Assembly (NCBI GenBank): GCA_963663315.1 | Contig: OY760176.1 | Location: 310,001 to 374,000, forward strand | DNA length: 64,000 nt | Reading direction: 5' to 3' | From: G963663315 sp963663315 | GTDB lineage: Bacteria; Pseudomonadota; Gammaproteobacteria; Arenicellales; Poriferihabitantaceae | In this document: positions 8,012-16,698 of the stretch, piece by piece | Numbering within the stretch: position 1 is the stretch's first letter | How the letters are laid out: each line of letters starts with the position of its first letter | Program-made: the position numbers and the translations under genes | The notes under the pieces: model-generated | Database searches by the model: none | The model's input: only the letters and a program-made list of their open reading frames with translations | Told to the model about the DNA's origin: nothing

Positions 8012-8778
8012 CCGCCATCCACCATATAAATACCACCGGTACAGTAGGCCGCCGCATCTGAAGCCAGAAATACCGCAAGTCCCGCAATATCGTCGGCTTG
8101 CCCTGGCCTGCCGAGGGGGATATTGTCGACGAAACGTTGCAGAATGGCGTCATTGCGCCAAAGCGCCTCGCTGAACCCGGTTTTTATCAATCCCGGGCAG
8201 ATCGCATTCACCCGGATATTGTCTTTCCCCCAGTCCTGGGCCATGGCCTTGGTCAAACTGTTGATTGCAGCCTTGCTGACGCTGTAGATGCCAATAAACT
8301 GTTCAGGAGTGATACCGCCGATCGAACTTAAGTTGATGATCGATCCCCCTCCGCGTTCCCTTAAAACAGGATAGGCCTTCTTACAAAGTTCGAAAGGCCC
8401 TTTGAGATTGACATCGATTATCTTGTCAAACGCACGTTCATCGGTTTCTTGAATCGGGCCAAACACCGGATTGGCGGCGGCATTGTTGATAATGATATCA
8501 ATCCCTCCGCAGCGTTCCACGGTTCTTTCCACCAGCCGGTCTATGTCTTCACGATGTCCGATATTGGCGGCGATCGCGGTTGCATCAAGTCCATCGGCCT
8601 GAAACGCGGCCGCCACCTCGTCCACCGCCGCCTGATTCCGGCTGCTGACAACCACTCTTGCGCCAAATTCAGCCAGACCCCGGGCCATGGCTTCACCGAT
8701 GCCTTTGCTGGCCCCGGTGACCAGTGCGATTTTTCCATTCAGCCGGAACAGGTGTTCGATTCGGTTTTGTGATGACAT
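7996..8778 (-). CDS. Short-chain dehydrogenase/reductase
   Basis: 260 residues, standard classical SDR. It shows the cofactor loop TGASKGIGEAMA near residue 22, the NNAAANP structural motif, the catalytic serine in NLSSIGG, and YSVSK with the active-site tyrosine and lysine. VVVSSRNQ after the second strand suggests an NADP preference. The tail (FLASDAAAYCTGGIYMVDGGYSA) is typical of FabG-like and glucose-dehydrogenase-like members. The substrate is unknown. Its 3' end overlaps that of the convergent methyltransferase fusion by 16 bases, and it is divergent from accA. Confidence 0.88.
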   Translation of the reverse strand: MSSQNRIEHLFRLNGKIALVTGASKGIGEAMARGLAEFGARVVVSSRNQAAVDEVAAAFQADGLDATAIAANIGHREDIDRLVERTVERCGGIDIIINNAAANPVFGPIQETDERAFDKIIDVNLKGPFELCKKAYPVLRERGGGSIINLSSIGGITPEQFIGIYSVSKAAINSLTKAMAQDWGKDNIRVNAICPGLIKTGFSEALWRNDAILQRFVDNIPLGRPGQADDIAGLAVFLASDAAAYCTGGIYMVDGGYSAA

Positions 8779-8942
8779 TGTGGAATTTTCCGGACAATCA
8801 GCGATTGGTTCAGAGGGGTTGCTGAATCAACGGCAGAGTGTGCCCGTTGCCGGACAACAATCGAATTGGAGCGGGAAGTATAACCTGTGCGGAAATAGTT
8901 TAAAATCGATAAAACAACGCAATAGCATGATAGAACCTGATA

Positions 8943-9905
8943 ATGGGCCTGGAGTATCTCGAATTCGAAAAACCTGTCGCCGAGTTGCAGGAGAAAATCT
9001 CGGAACTCAAACGTGTCAGTGTCGAGGGTGGACTGAATCTCGATGAGGAGATTGAGAGCCTTCAGGCCCGAAGCTCGCAGCTTACCCGCGACATATTTTC
9101 CAAGTTGAGTGCATGGCAGATCACTCAACTCGCCCGGCATCCATTACGCCCCTATACACTCGACTACATTGACCTCATGGTCAAGGATTTTCAGGAATTG
9201 CATGGCGACCGGATGTATGCGGATGACCCTTCGATTATCTGTGGTCTGGGTCTGATCGACGGACACCGGGTGGCCATTATCGGCCATCAGAAAGGCAAGG
9301 ATACGCGGGAACGAACCTATCGGAATTTTGGCATGCCGCGACCGGAGGGTTATCGCAAGGCCCAGCGCATCATGAGTCTGGCGGAACGATTCAAGCTGCC
9401 GGTGGTTACATTGATAGATACCCCGGGCGCCTACCCGGGGATTGGCGCCGAAGAAAGAGGGCAAAGTCAGGCCATCGCCAGATCAATCGAGGTGATGGTC
9501 AGCCTGAACACACCGATTATTTCTGTTGTTATCGGTGAAGGCGGGTCTGGCGGCGCCCTGGCGATTGGCGTGTGCGATAAGTTGATTATGCTGCAATATT
9601 CAACCTATTCGGTGATTTCTCCAGAAGGCTGTGCATCCATACTCTGGAAGAGCGCCGAAAAAGCGGCAGAGGCGGCTGAAGCGATGGGTGTGACCACGAC
9701 GGAGATATCCAAATTCGGTCTGGTTGACGAGATTATTGCCGAGCCACTGGGCGGAGCCCACAGAAATTACGGGGAAGTTGCAGAATCCCTGAAGTCGAGT
9801 CTTGTGGCATCACTGGAAAGTTTTGCCGAACTGGGAATAGAAGCAATACGGGCGCAGCGCCATGATCGATTGATGGGTTTTGGACGATTCACAATCAAGG
9901 AATAA
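8943..9905 (+). CDS. accA: Acetyl-CoA carboxylase carboxyltransferase subunit alpha
   Basis: 320 residues, the normal length. The N-terminus GLEYLEFEKPVAELQEKI, the helical linker and the core (LIDTPGAYPGIGAEERGQ, GEGGSGGALAIGVCD, YSVISPEGCASILWK) are those of AccA. With AccD it transfers the carboxyl group from carboxybiotin to acetyl-CoA, the first step of fatty acid synthesis. It is followed four bases later by tilS, the usual gammaproteobacterial neighbour; dnaE, which often precedes accA, is replaced here by a divergent SDR. Confidence 0.97.
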   Translation: MGLEYLEFEKPVAELQEKISELKRVSVEGGLNLDEEIESLQARSSQLTRDIFSKLSAWQITQLARHPLRPYTLDYIDLMVKDFQELHGDRMYADDPSIICGLGLIDGHRVAIIGHQKGKDTRERTYRNFGMPRPEGYRKAQRIMSLAERFKLPVVTLIDTPGAYPGIGAEERGQSQAIARSIEVMVSLNTPIISVVIGEGGSGGALAIGVCDKLIMLQYSTYSVISPEGCASILWKSAEKAAEAAEAMGVTTTEISKFGLVDEIIAEPLGGAHRNYGEVAESLKSSLVASLESFAELGIEAIRAQRHDRLMGFGRFTIKE

Positions 9906-9909
9906 CCGG

Positions 9910-11334
9910 TTGCATTCTGCCTGCGGCAATGTAACGGCAAGCGGAGCGTTATCCCGGCAGACTTACAGCCCGGAAGCGCTGTCCGGTGTCTTGTTCCAGT
10001 ATTTCGGGTTTCAGGGCAATACCCGCTTCATTGTCGCTTACAGTGGCGGATGCGATTCCCAGGTACTTCTGAACAGTCTGACAGTCGCGCTTCAAGGGAC
10101 AAAATGTGAAGTGGTGGCAGCGCATTTCAATCATGGACTGCAACCCGAATCCGATCACTGGGTTGATCTTTGTCGACATTGGGCGGGGTCTCTTGGCGTT
10201 GATTTCGTAACCGGTCAACCGTTGGCAAATCGACCGTCGAGCATTCCTGGACACGGGGAAAATGTCGAAGCCTGGGCAAGAGATGCGCGCTATCAGTGGC
10301 TGTCCCGGACCGCGCATGAAGATGATGTGGTTCTGACCGCGCATCACGCCAATGATCAGGCGGAAACATTTCTGATGAATCTGTTTCAGGGCAAGGGTAT
10401 CGCACAGCTTGCCGGTATTTCTCCTTGTCGGGAGATTGTATACGGTTCCACCACTCGCCTGGTCAGGCCGCTGTTGGGATTTACCCGGGACCAGCTCCAT
10501 CAATATGCACGGCAGCACAACCTGAGCTGGATAGAGGATCCGTCGAATGATTCGATTTCCCGCTATAGAAATCTGCTGCGTCATGATCTGATTCCTGTTT
10601 TGTGCAGACGTTCTCCGGGTTTGATCGAAAGATTGAATAATGCCGCGAATCATTGCCGGAAATTGGCCGAACGTGAAATCGAAACCCTTGATCGGCTTTA
10701 CCGGCACAGTGCAGACCCTGATGCCAGGCGGATTTTCTGTCTGGCTGACCCGCTCAAGCTGGATAGCCTGCTCAATCTGGATCAGTATGAATTCAACGGC
10801 CTGATTCGAAACTGGTTGCACAAATCCGGCTGTGCTTCGCCTGGAAACAGGAAATTATCGGAGTTTTATCGTCAGCTTTGCGGTAAGGCAGAACATTCGC
10901 AATTGCCGCTCGGGCAGCAGGTCATCCGCAAATACAATCAACATCTGTACCTGACCCGCGCATTCACGGAAAACCTGCCCGACCCGATCAACTGGAACCT
11001 GCAGAGACTTGAGATCGCGCAGTGCAACATCCTGGTTCAGGCTGGAACCGGCTTGAATCAGGGGCTGAGTCCGTCACGTGTAGAAGGGGCGCAATTGAAA
11101 TGGGTATGGCGCAAAGGGGGTGAACGCATAACATTACCCAATCGTACCCACAGCGCAGCATTGAAGAAATTACTGCAATCCAGTCAGGTTCCGCCCTGGG
11201 AGAGAGAGAATCTGCCGATGCTGGCGGCGGATGGTGAGATTGCCTGGGTACGGGGTGTCGGGGTGTCAGACAGGTTCGCCGTGATTCCGGGGGAAGAAGG
11301 GGTTTACCCCTGTTTTTCTTCAACCAATGATTGA
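9910..11334 (+). CDS. tilS: tRNA(Ile)-lysidine synthetase
   Basis: About 474 residues with the PP-loop ATPase motif YSGGCDSQVLL near residue 46, then AAHFNHGLQP and LTAHHANDQAETFLMNLFQGKG, all signature TilS segments. The C-terminal substrate-binding domain (KKLLQSSQVPPWERENLPML) is present. The enzyme changes cytidine 34 of tRNA(Ile2) to lysidine so that AUA is read as isoleucine. No ATG lies in a suitable place. I choose TTG at 9910 because AAGGA sits eight bases before it; a TTG at 9880 would overlap accA by 26 bases with no clear ribosome site. Confidence 0.93.
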   Translation: MHSACGNVTASGALSRQTYSPEALSGVLFQYFGFQGNTRFIVAYSGGCDSQVLLNSLTVALQGTKCEVVAAHFNHGLQPESDHWVDLCRHWAGSLGVDFVTGQPLANRPSSIPGHGENVEAWARDARYQWLSRTAHEDDVVLTAHHANDQAETFLMNLFQGKGIAQLAGISPCREIVYGSTTRLVRPLLGFTRDQLHQYARQHNLSWIEDPSNDSISRYRNLLRHDLIPVLCRRSPGLIERLNNAANHCRKLAEREIETLDRLYRHSADPDARRIFCLADPLKLDSLLNLDQYEFNGLIRNWLHKSGCASPGNRKLSEFYRQLCGKAEHSQLPLGQQVIRKYNQHLYLTRAFTENLPDPINWNLQRLEIAQCNILVQAGTGLNQGLSPSRVEGAQLKWVWRKGGERITLPNRTHSAALKKLLQSSQVPPWERENLPMLAADGEIAWVRGVGVSDRFAVIPGEEGVYPCFSSTND

Positions 11335-11414
11335 GAGTCAGTCGGCTATTTGGTACGCTACCGTTGCGTTTTTATTGAACACAAGGATCGAATCCCACAA
11401 TCTGCCTGCTGTGA

Positions 11415-13073
11415 ATGACTAAATACATATTTGTTACAGGGGGTGTGGTCTCTTCACTGGGTAAGGGCATTGCCTCGGCATCCCTCGGCAGTATTCTCGA
11501 AGCCCGGGGAATCAACGTGACCTTGTTGAAACTTGATCCATATATCAATGTGGACCCGGGGACCATGAGTCCGTTTCAACACGGCGAGGTGTTTGTTACT
11601 GAAGACGGCGCCGAAACCGACCTTGACCTGGGGCATTACGAGAGATTTGTCCGCACTACTATGTGCAAAGACAACAACTTCACCACCGGCCAGATTTATG
11701 AAAGTGTGATCGGCAAGGAGCGCAGGGGAGATTATCTGGGCGGGACCGTTCAGGTCATTCCTCATATTACCGACGAAATAAAATCAGCCATAGTGACGGG
11801 CGCCGGCGATGCGCAAATTGCACTGGTCGAGATAGGGGGCACCGTCGGTGATATAGAATCACTGCCATTTCTGGAAGCCATTCGGCAGATGCGGGTTGAG
11901 CATGGCAGACGGAATACCCTGTTCATTCACCTTACCCTGGTACCGGAAATCCAGGTTGCGGGGGAAATCAAGACCAAACCGACACAGCACTCGGTGAAGG
12001 AAATGAGATCGATTGGTATACAGCCCGACATATTGCTGTGCCGTGTGCGCGAAGCTCTGCCTGATGCTGCCCGACGCAAAATCGCGTTGTTTACCAACGT
12101 TGAGGAGGCGGCTGTTATTTCCGGGGTTGATGTGGACAATATTTATGATATTCCCGAGTTGTATGTCGAACAAAAAATGGATCAGATCGTCACCGAGCAG
12201 TTGGAGATTGATGCCAGACCGCCTGATTTGTCTGAATGGCAACAGGTCAATAAAAATATCCGCAATCCGGTCAATAAAATCAGGATCTGCATGGTCGGTA
12301 AATATATCAGCCTGACGGAGTCATACAAGTCACTCTCCGAGGCCCTGATTCATGCTGGCATTCACACCCGGACCGAAATCGACATCCAATATATTGAGTC
12401 AACCGAAATAGAAGAAAAGGGTACCGGGATGCTGAACGGCGCCAGTGCCATCCTGATACCGGGGGGATTTGGTGGAAGGGGTATTGAAGGCATGATTCTG
12501 GCTGCACAATACGCCCGCGTGAATAAAATTCCCTATCTGGGTATTTGCCTGGGGATGCAGGTTGCGACCATTGAGTTCTCCCGCAATGTGGTCGGTCTTG
12601 CAAAGGCGCACAGCACCGAATTTGACAAGAACACCCCTGATCCGGTGATCGCCCTGATCACTGAATGGATCGATGATACCGGAAATCTTGAACTGAGGGA
12701 CGAATCAACTGCACTCGGCGGAACAATGCGGCTGGGAGCCCAGAACATCCACCTTAAAGAGGACACACGCTATCGACAGATTTACCAGTCGGCTGTGATC
12801 CGCGAGCGCCACAGGCACCGCTATGAATTCAACAACAATTACATGGAAAGGCTTGAGCGGCATGGCCTGGTTTTTTCCGGGCTGTCCGGCAACGGACTGG
12901 TCGAAATCATCGAACTCAATGATCATCCGTGGTTCGTTGCCTGTCAGTTCCACCCGGAGTTTACTTCTTCGCCCAGGGATGGCCACAAACTGTTCAGCGA
13001 TTACATCAATGCTGGTCTCAATTATCAGAAGTCATGCTCTAACCTGACCCGGTCCGGCCATGAAAATACCTGA
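11415..13073 (+). CDS. pyrG: CTP synthase
   Basis: 552 residues. The N-terminal amidoligase half begins KYIFVTGGVVSSLGKGI and includes the UTP-binding PYINVDPGTMSPFQHGEVFV. The C-terminal glutamine amidotransferase half has GGFGGRGIEG, the nucleophile cysteine in GICLGMQ, and the HPEF pair near the end. It makes CTP from UTP, ATP and glutamine. It lies between tilS and kdsA as in many gammaproteobacteria, and its last 14 bases overlap the kdsA start, implying coupled translation. Confidence 0.97.
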   Translation: MTKYIFVTGGVVSSLGKGIASASLGSILEARGINVTLLKLDPYINVDPGTMSPFQHGEVFVTEDGAETDLDLGHYERFVRTTMCKDNNFTTGQIYESVIGKERRGDYLGGTVQVIPHITDEIKSAIVTGAGDAQIALVEIGGTVGDIESLPFLEAIRQMRVEHGRRNTLFIHLTLVPEIQVAGEIKTKPTQHSVKEMRSIGIQPDILLCRVREALPDAARRKIALFTNVEEAAVISGVDVDNIYDIPELYVEQKMDQIVTEQLEIDARPPDLSEWQQVNKNIRNPVNKIRICMVGKYISLTESYKSLSEALIHAGIHTRTEIDIQYIESTEIEEKGTGMLNGASAILIPGGFGGRGIEGMILAAQYARVNKIPYLGICLGMQVATIEFSRNVVGLAKAHSTEFDKNTPDPVIALITEWIDDTGNLELRDESTALGGTMRLGAQNIHLKEDTRYRQIYQSAVIRERHRHRYEFNNNYMERLERHGLVFSGLSGNGLVEIIELNDHPWFVACQFHPEFTSSPRDGHKLFSDYINAGLNYQKSCSNLTRSGHENT

Positions 13074-13902
13074 TTTCAATGCCTCGAAGCACGGTCGCTT
13101 TTTCCTGATCGCAGGCCCCTGTGTGATCGAATCCGAGGCCATGGCGATGTCGACCGCTGCCAGGCTGAAAGAGATCACTGGCAGACTCGGTATCCCGTTT
13201 ATCTACAAATCTTCGTTTGACAAGGCGAATCGAACCTCGGCTGCCTCCCCACGCGGACCTGGCCGGGAGCAGGGGCTCGAAATACTGCAAAAAGTAAGAC
13301 GGGATCTGGATGTTCCGGTATTGACCGATGTGCATACTGTCGAAGATGTGGAACGGGCGGCTCCTGTAGTGGATGTGATCCAGACTCCGGCTTTCCTTTG
13401 CCGACAAACCGACCTGATTCAGGCTGCGGCACGGTCGGGCAAGCCGGTGAACATGAAAAAGGGGCAGTTTCTTTCTCCCCACGAGATGCAACATGTGATT
13501 GACAAGGCCAAAACGGCGAATCCGGACGCACAGATTCTGGTTTGCGAACGGGGGTCGAGTTTTGGCTATAACAATCTTGTGGTCGATATGCGAAGCCTGG
13601 AAATCATGAAAGACACACGGTGTCCGGTGGTATTTGACGCGACCCATTCGGTGCAGCTCCCGGGAGCAGGTCAGGGCAGGTCCGGCGGCCAGAGGGAGTT
13701 TGTGCCGGTTCTGTCGAAAGCGGCCATGGCGATCGGAATCCATGGCCTGTTCATGGAAACCCATCCGAGTCCGGACCAGGCATTCAGTGATGGTCCGAAT
13801 GCCTGGCCACTCGATCAAATGCAGGCCCTGCTGCTCAAACTGATCGAAATTGACCGGGTCGCAAAGCAACCGGCTGCCGACAATGCCAGACAGGATAATT
13901 AA
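13060..13902 (+). CDS. kdsA: 2-dehydro-3-deoxyphosphooctonate aldolase (KDO-8-P synthase)
   Basis: 280 residues. Signature segments are AGPCVIESEAMAM, YKSSFDKANRTS, GKPVNMKKGQFLSP and DATHSVQLPG. The enzyme joins phosphoenolpyruvate and arabinose 5-phosphate into KDO-8-phosphate for lipopolysaccharide. The cysteine in AGPC is the position that is a metal ligand in metal-dependent KDO-8-P synthases and an asparagine in the E. coli enzyme, so this copy is probably of the metal-dependent class. It starts inside the end of pyrG and is followed by eno after 18 bases. Confidence 0.96.
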   Translation: MKIPDFNASKHGRFFLIAGPCVIESEAMAMSTAARLKEITGRLGIPFIYKSSFDKANRTSAASPRGPGREQGLEILQKVRRDLDVPVLTDVHTVEDVERAAPVVDVIQTPAFLCRQTDLIQAAARSGKPVNMKKGQFLSPHEMQHVIDKAKTANPDAQILVCERGSSFGYNNLVVDMRSLEIMKDTRCPVVFDATHSVQLPGAGQGRSGGQREFVPVLSKAAMAIGIHGLFMETHPSPDQAFSDGPNAWPLDQMQALLLKLIEIDRVAKQPAADNARQDN

Positions 13903-13920
13903 ACAGGATAATCAAAATCG

Positions 13921-15237
13921 ATGCCTAAAACCGATACAAACATCAGAAGTATCCATGCCCGTGAAATTCTGGACTCCAGGGGGAACCCCACCATTGCCGT
14001 AGACATTACCCTCCAGAACGGGATTGTCGGCACTGCTGCGGTCCCTTCCGGTGCATCGACAGGGTCTCTTGAAGCGCTGGAGTTGCGTGACAACGACAGC
14101 CAGCGTTACCTCGGCAAGGGGGTATTAAAAGCGGTCCGCAATGTCAATTCGACTCTCAATCCTGTCCTGTGCGGACACGATGCCCTGGATCAGCAGGGGG
14201 TTGACAGTCTGATGCTCGAACTTGATGGTACCGCCAACAAGGAAAATCTGGGCGCCAATGCTCTGTTGGGTATTTCATTGGCCACCGCCCACGCCGCCGC
14301 CAATGCGCAGGGAATCCCCCTGTTTGAACATTTGGGCACGATTTACCGGAACCGGAAATTCCTCCTGCCAGTGCCACAAATGAATATTATCAATGGCGGC
14401 GCCCATGCCGACAATGTGATTGATTTTCAGGAGTTCATGATCCTGCCAGTCGGCTTTGATCAATACTCTGAAGCGCTGCGTTGCGGGGTAGAGATATTCC
14501 ATTGTCTCAAATCGGTATTGCTGGCCAGTCATTTGAGCACCGGCGTCGGGGATGAAGGCGGATTTGCCCCTGAATGTAAATCAAATGAGGAAGCGATCAG
14601 ACTGATCATGCAGGCCATTGAAAAGGCAGGATACCGTCCTGGCGAGCAAGTGATGATTGGGCTGGATGCGGCCAGTTCCGAGTTCTACAGCGACGGAAAA
14701 TATCATCTCGCGGCCGAAGGTGTGGCATTGGATGCACTGCAATTTGCAGACTATCTGCAGAACTGGGTCGGCAAATACCCGATCATCAGTATCGAGGATG
14801 GCATGCAGGAGCGCGATTGGGCAGGATGGAAAGAGTTGACCGACCGGATTGGCGACTGCGTACAATTGACCGGGGATGACTTGTTTGTGACCAATACCAG
14901 AATACTGCAAAAGGGCATTGATCAGGGGGTTGGCAATTCGATTTTGATCAAGTTCAATCAGATCGGCACCTTGTCTGAAACCCTGGATGCGATTGCGATG
15001 GCGCAACAGGCAGGATACAGCGCCACAATTTCCCACCGCTCCGGAGATACCGGGGATACCACCATTGCCGACCTGGCAGTGGCGACATCGGCAGGGCAGA
15101 TCAAAACCGGTTCCCTGTGCCGCTCGGAAAGGGTGGCAAAGTACAATAGACTCTTGAAAATTGAACAGATACTGGGTGACAATGCGCATTATGCCGGAAT
15201 CGATGCATTTGCCAATCTTCGACGACTTGGTAGATGA
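13921..15237 (+). CDS. eno: Enolase
   Basis: 438 residues. IHAREILDSRGNPT at the start, the mobile loop GASTGSLEALELRD, acidic metal sites (GLDAASSEF, SIEDGM, LTGDDLFVTN), the catalytic lysine in LIKFNQIGT, and SHRSGDTGDTTIADLAV near the C-terminus are all present. It interconverts 2-phosphoglycerate and phosphoenolpyruvate. The usual SHRSGETED string reads SHRSGDTGD here, a small departure. It is followed by ftsB 27 bases later, the conserved gammaproteobacterial order. Confidence 0.97.
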   Translation: MPKTDTNIRSIHAREILDSRGNPTIAVDITLQNGIVGTAAVPSGASTGSLEALELRDNDSQRYLGKGVLKAVRNVNSTLNPVLCGHDALDQQGVDSLMLELDGTANKENLGANALLGISLATAHAAANAQGIPLFEHLGTIYRNRKFLLPVPQMNIINGGAHADNVIDFQEFMILPVGFDQYSEALRCGVEIFHCLKSVLLASHLSTGVGDEGGFAPECKSNEEAIRLIMQAIEKAGYRPGEQVMIGLDAASSEFYSDGKYHLAAEGVALDALQFADYLQNWVGKYPIISIEDGMQERDWAGWKELTDRIGDCVQLTGDDLFVTNTRILQKGIDQGVGNSILIKFNQIGTLSETLDAIAMAQQAGYSATISHRSGDTGDTTIADLAVATSAGQIKTGSLCRSERVAKYNRLLKIEQILGDNAHYAGIDAFANLRRLGR

Positions 15238-15264
15238 CTGTCTGATAACGCCGGGAAAATAGAT

Positions 15265-15546
15265 TTGAATCCGCTAAATATCCTTTTGCTGACGCTTTTT
15301 GCCGGAACCCAGTATGCATTGTGGTTCGGCGACAAGAATGTATTTGATCTTAACCTGCTCAAGGAATCAGCCGGCCAGACTGCCTTTGAAATCGAAATGC
15401 AATTACAGGAAAACCGTCGATTCAGCGCTGAAGTCAATGACCTGAAAGCGGATGGAGAAAGTGTCGAGACCATTGCCAGATCCGAACTCGGACTGATCAA
15501 GGAAGGCGAGAGCTTCTACCAGATCATTGACCTGACGGAAAATTGA
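15265..15546 (+). CDS. ftsB: Cell division protein FtsB
   Basis: 93 residues starting at TTG 15265. It has one N-terminal transmembrane segment (NILLLTLFAGTQYALWFG), then a coiled coil (LLKESAGQTAFEIEMQLQENRRFSAEVNDLK) and the conserved ARSELGLIKEGESFYQII end. FtsB bridges FtsL and FtsQ in the divisome. Position after eno supports the call. In related genomes ispD normally follows; here the next gene is a broken peptidase, so the conserved block stops at this point. Confidence 0.9.
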   Translation: MNPLNILLLTLFAGTQYALWFGDKNVFDLNLLKESAGQTAFEIEMQLQENRRFSAEVNDLKADGESVETIARSELGLIKEGESFYQIIDLTEN

Positions 15547-15667
15547 TTTACATGCTCCACGAAACAGTCCATCGCACAGCCCATACATAGTCACGGACGA
15601 TTTCTCAAGCCTTGCCGTCAACATACCGGCAAAGTGGCAAATCAACCCACAAAGTTCTCTTTCGGTC

Positions 15668-16406
15668 ATGACCATTCACTTTACTGAACAAGAGTTCGGC
15701 CAACGACAGAGCGCAGTACGCCGGTCTCTTGTTGCCGAGGGGCTGGATGGGTTGCTGATTTTCCGTCAGGAGAGCATGTATTACCTGATAGGTTATGATA
15801 CCTCGGGTTACACGATGTTTCAGGGAAATGATGCAGGTAGTCCTGTCTGCCGATGGCGACCCGAGCGCGAGTCGCTGGATTATGGGGGCCGGGTCAGATG
15901 CAATGATGATTCGCTACCATACCGGCAAGAATCATGTTTCAGGGAATGACCAGGTCCAGCATGAATTTGCCGGCGCTTATCGGCACTATCACGCTGCGGC
16001 GATGAGTGTGATCGTCACCGGCAAGCCAACACCTGCGCAATCCGGTATGTTTGATGCCTGCCGCGATACCCTGCTGGCGTGTGAAGATACTCTCAAGCCG
16101 GGTAATACGGTCGGCGATATTTATCGGACCCATGTCGATGGATTCGTAGAGACCGGCTATGGTCATGCGACCCTGAAGGCCTGTGGTTATTCCATGGGCA
16201 AATCCTATCCGCCAACCTGGATGGACTAGCCGATGATATGGCAGGATAACCCGGATATTATTCAATCCGGCATGGTGTTTTTCATCCACATGATATTACT
16301 CGATGACAGGACGGGATTGACCATGAGTCTTGGCGAAACCAGCATCGTCACCTCGACCGGTTCTGAACGGGTCAATCATGCGCCGATGGAACTGGTTGTG
16401 AATTGA
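15668..16406 (+). pseudogene. M24 family peptidase (Xaa-Pro peptidase-like), broken
   Basis: The first 60 codons (RQSAVRRSLVAEGLDGLLIFRQESMYYLIGYDTSGYTMFQG) are the creatinase N-terminal domain. Around 15830 the reading shifts by one frame and there is also a loss of roughly 130 codons before the catalytic domain resumes (AYRHYHAAAMSVIVTGKPT, GHATLKACGYSMGKSYPPTW). A TAG at 16227 interrupts the domain where tryptophan is expected, and the same frame then continues (MVFFIHMILLDDRTGLTMSLGET) to a natural stop at 16404-16406. Three separate lesions make it a dead gene. It lies exactly between ftsB and the repeat-bounded cassette. Confidence 0.85.
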
Positions 16407-16414
16407 ACTGCGCT

Positions 16415-16564
16415 GGAATATGGGGGGTGTCAGAGGCAACTATTCGGAAATTCCGAATAGTTCGAACGGAGAGCAAATGGCAGGTCACGGGCGCGGACAA
16501 TATCGGACAACCACAGAGGGTTGCCCCTACGGAAAAAACCGGCAGAGTATGGGGTGTAGGGACA
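16415..16564. repeat. 150-bp direct repeat, left copy
   Basis: This segment is repeated at 18352-18501 in the same orientation. Reading base by base I find one difference in 150 (GAGAGC here, GAGGGC there). Each copy contains a perfect 12-bp inverted repeat (16438-16462) and the imperfect hairpin 16504-16531. It begins nine bases after the stop of the broken M24 gene. Short frames in it read as low-complexity peptides and are not genes. Confidence 0.95.
16438..16462. repeat. Perfect 25-nt palindrome inside the left repeat
   Basis: AACTATTCGGAA and its exact reverse complement TTCCGAATAGTT are separated by a single A. The same palindrome lies at 18375-18399 in the right copy. It could form a cruciform or hairpin, or bind a dimeric protein. 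Confidence 0.9.
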
Positions 16565-16581
16565 GGTCTTTGTACCTGTCC
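16560..16581. repeat. Hairpin at the left repeat's inner border
   Basis: GGACAGGT, six unpaired bases, then ACCTGTCC: an 8-bp perfect stem. The 150-bp repeat ends inside the first arm, so the right copy lacks the second arm. The hairpin therefore marks the junction between repeat and cassette. Confidence 0.75.
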
Positions 16582-16626
16582 GCAATCATGTTTTATCCAG
16601 CGTGAGAAAGATCGCCTTCGATGGGA

Positions 16627-16655
16627 TTGTTAACAAATACAGAATCGCATATAAT
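16627..16655 (+). promoter_or_regulatory. Sigma-70 promoter of the Xre-ImmA/PIN cassette
   Basis: TTGTTA at 16627-16632 and TATAAT at 16650-16655 are separated by 17 bases, near-ideal for a housekeeping promoter. Transcription would start near 16662, about 37 bases before the GTG of the Xre-ImmA gene. The -10 box lies inside the inverted-repeat operator. Confidence 0.8.
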
Positions 16656-16689
16656 TGTTGCAAATTGAGAAACGCAACAATTATATGCG
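16646..16689. promoter_or_regulatory. 16-bp inverted-repeat operator of the cassette
   Basis: Arms at 16646-16661 (CGCATATAATTGTTGC) and 16674-16689 are exact reverse complements separated by 12 bases. The left arm covers the -10 box and the right arm lies just after the expected transcription start. This is where an autorepressing Xre protein would bind; GTTGC and GCAAC face each other across the centre. Confidence 0.8.
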
Positions 16690-16698
16690 GGGGTTTGG

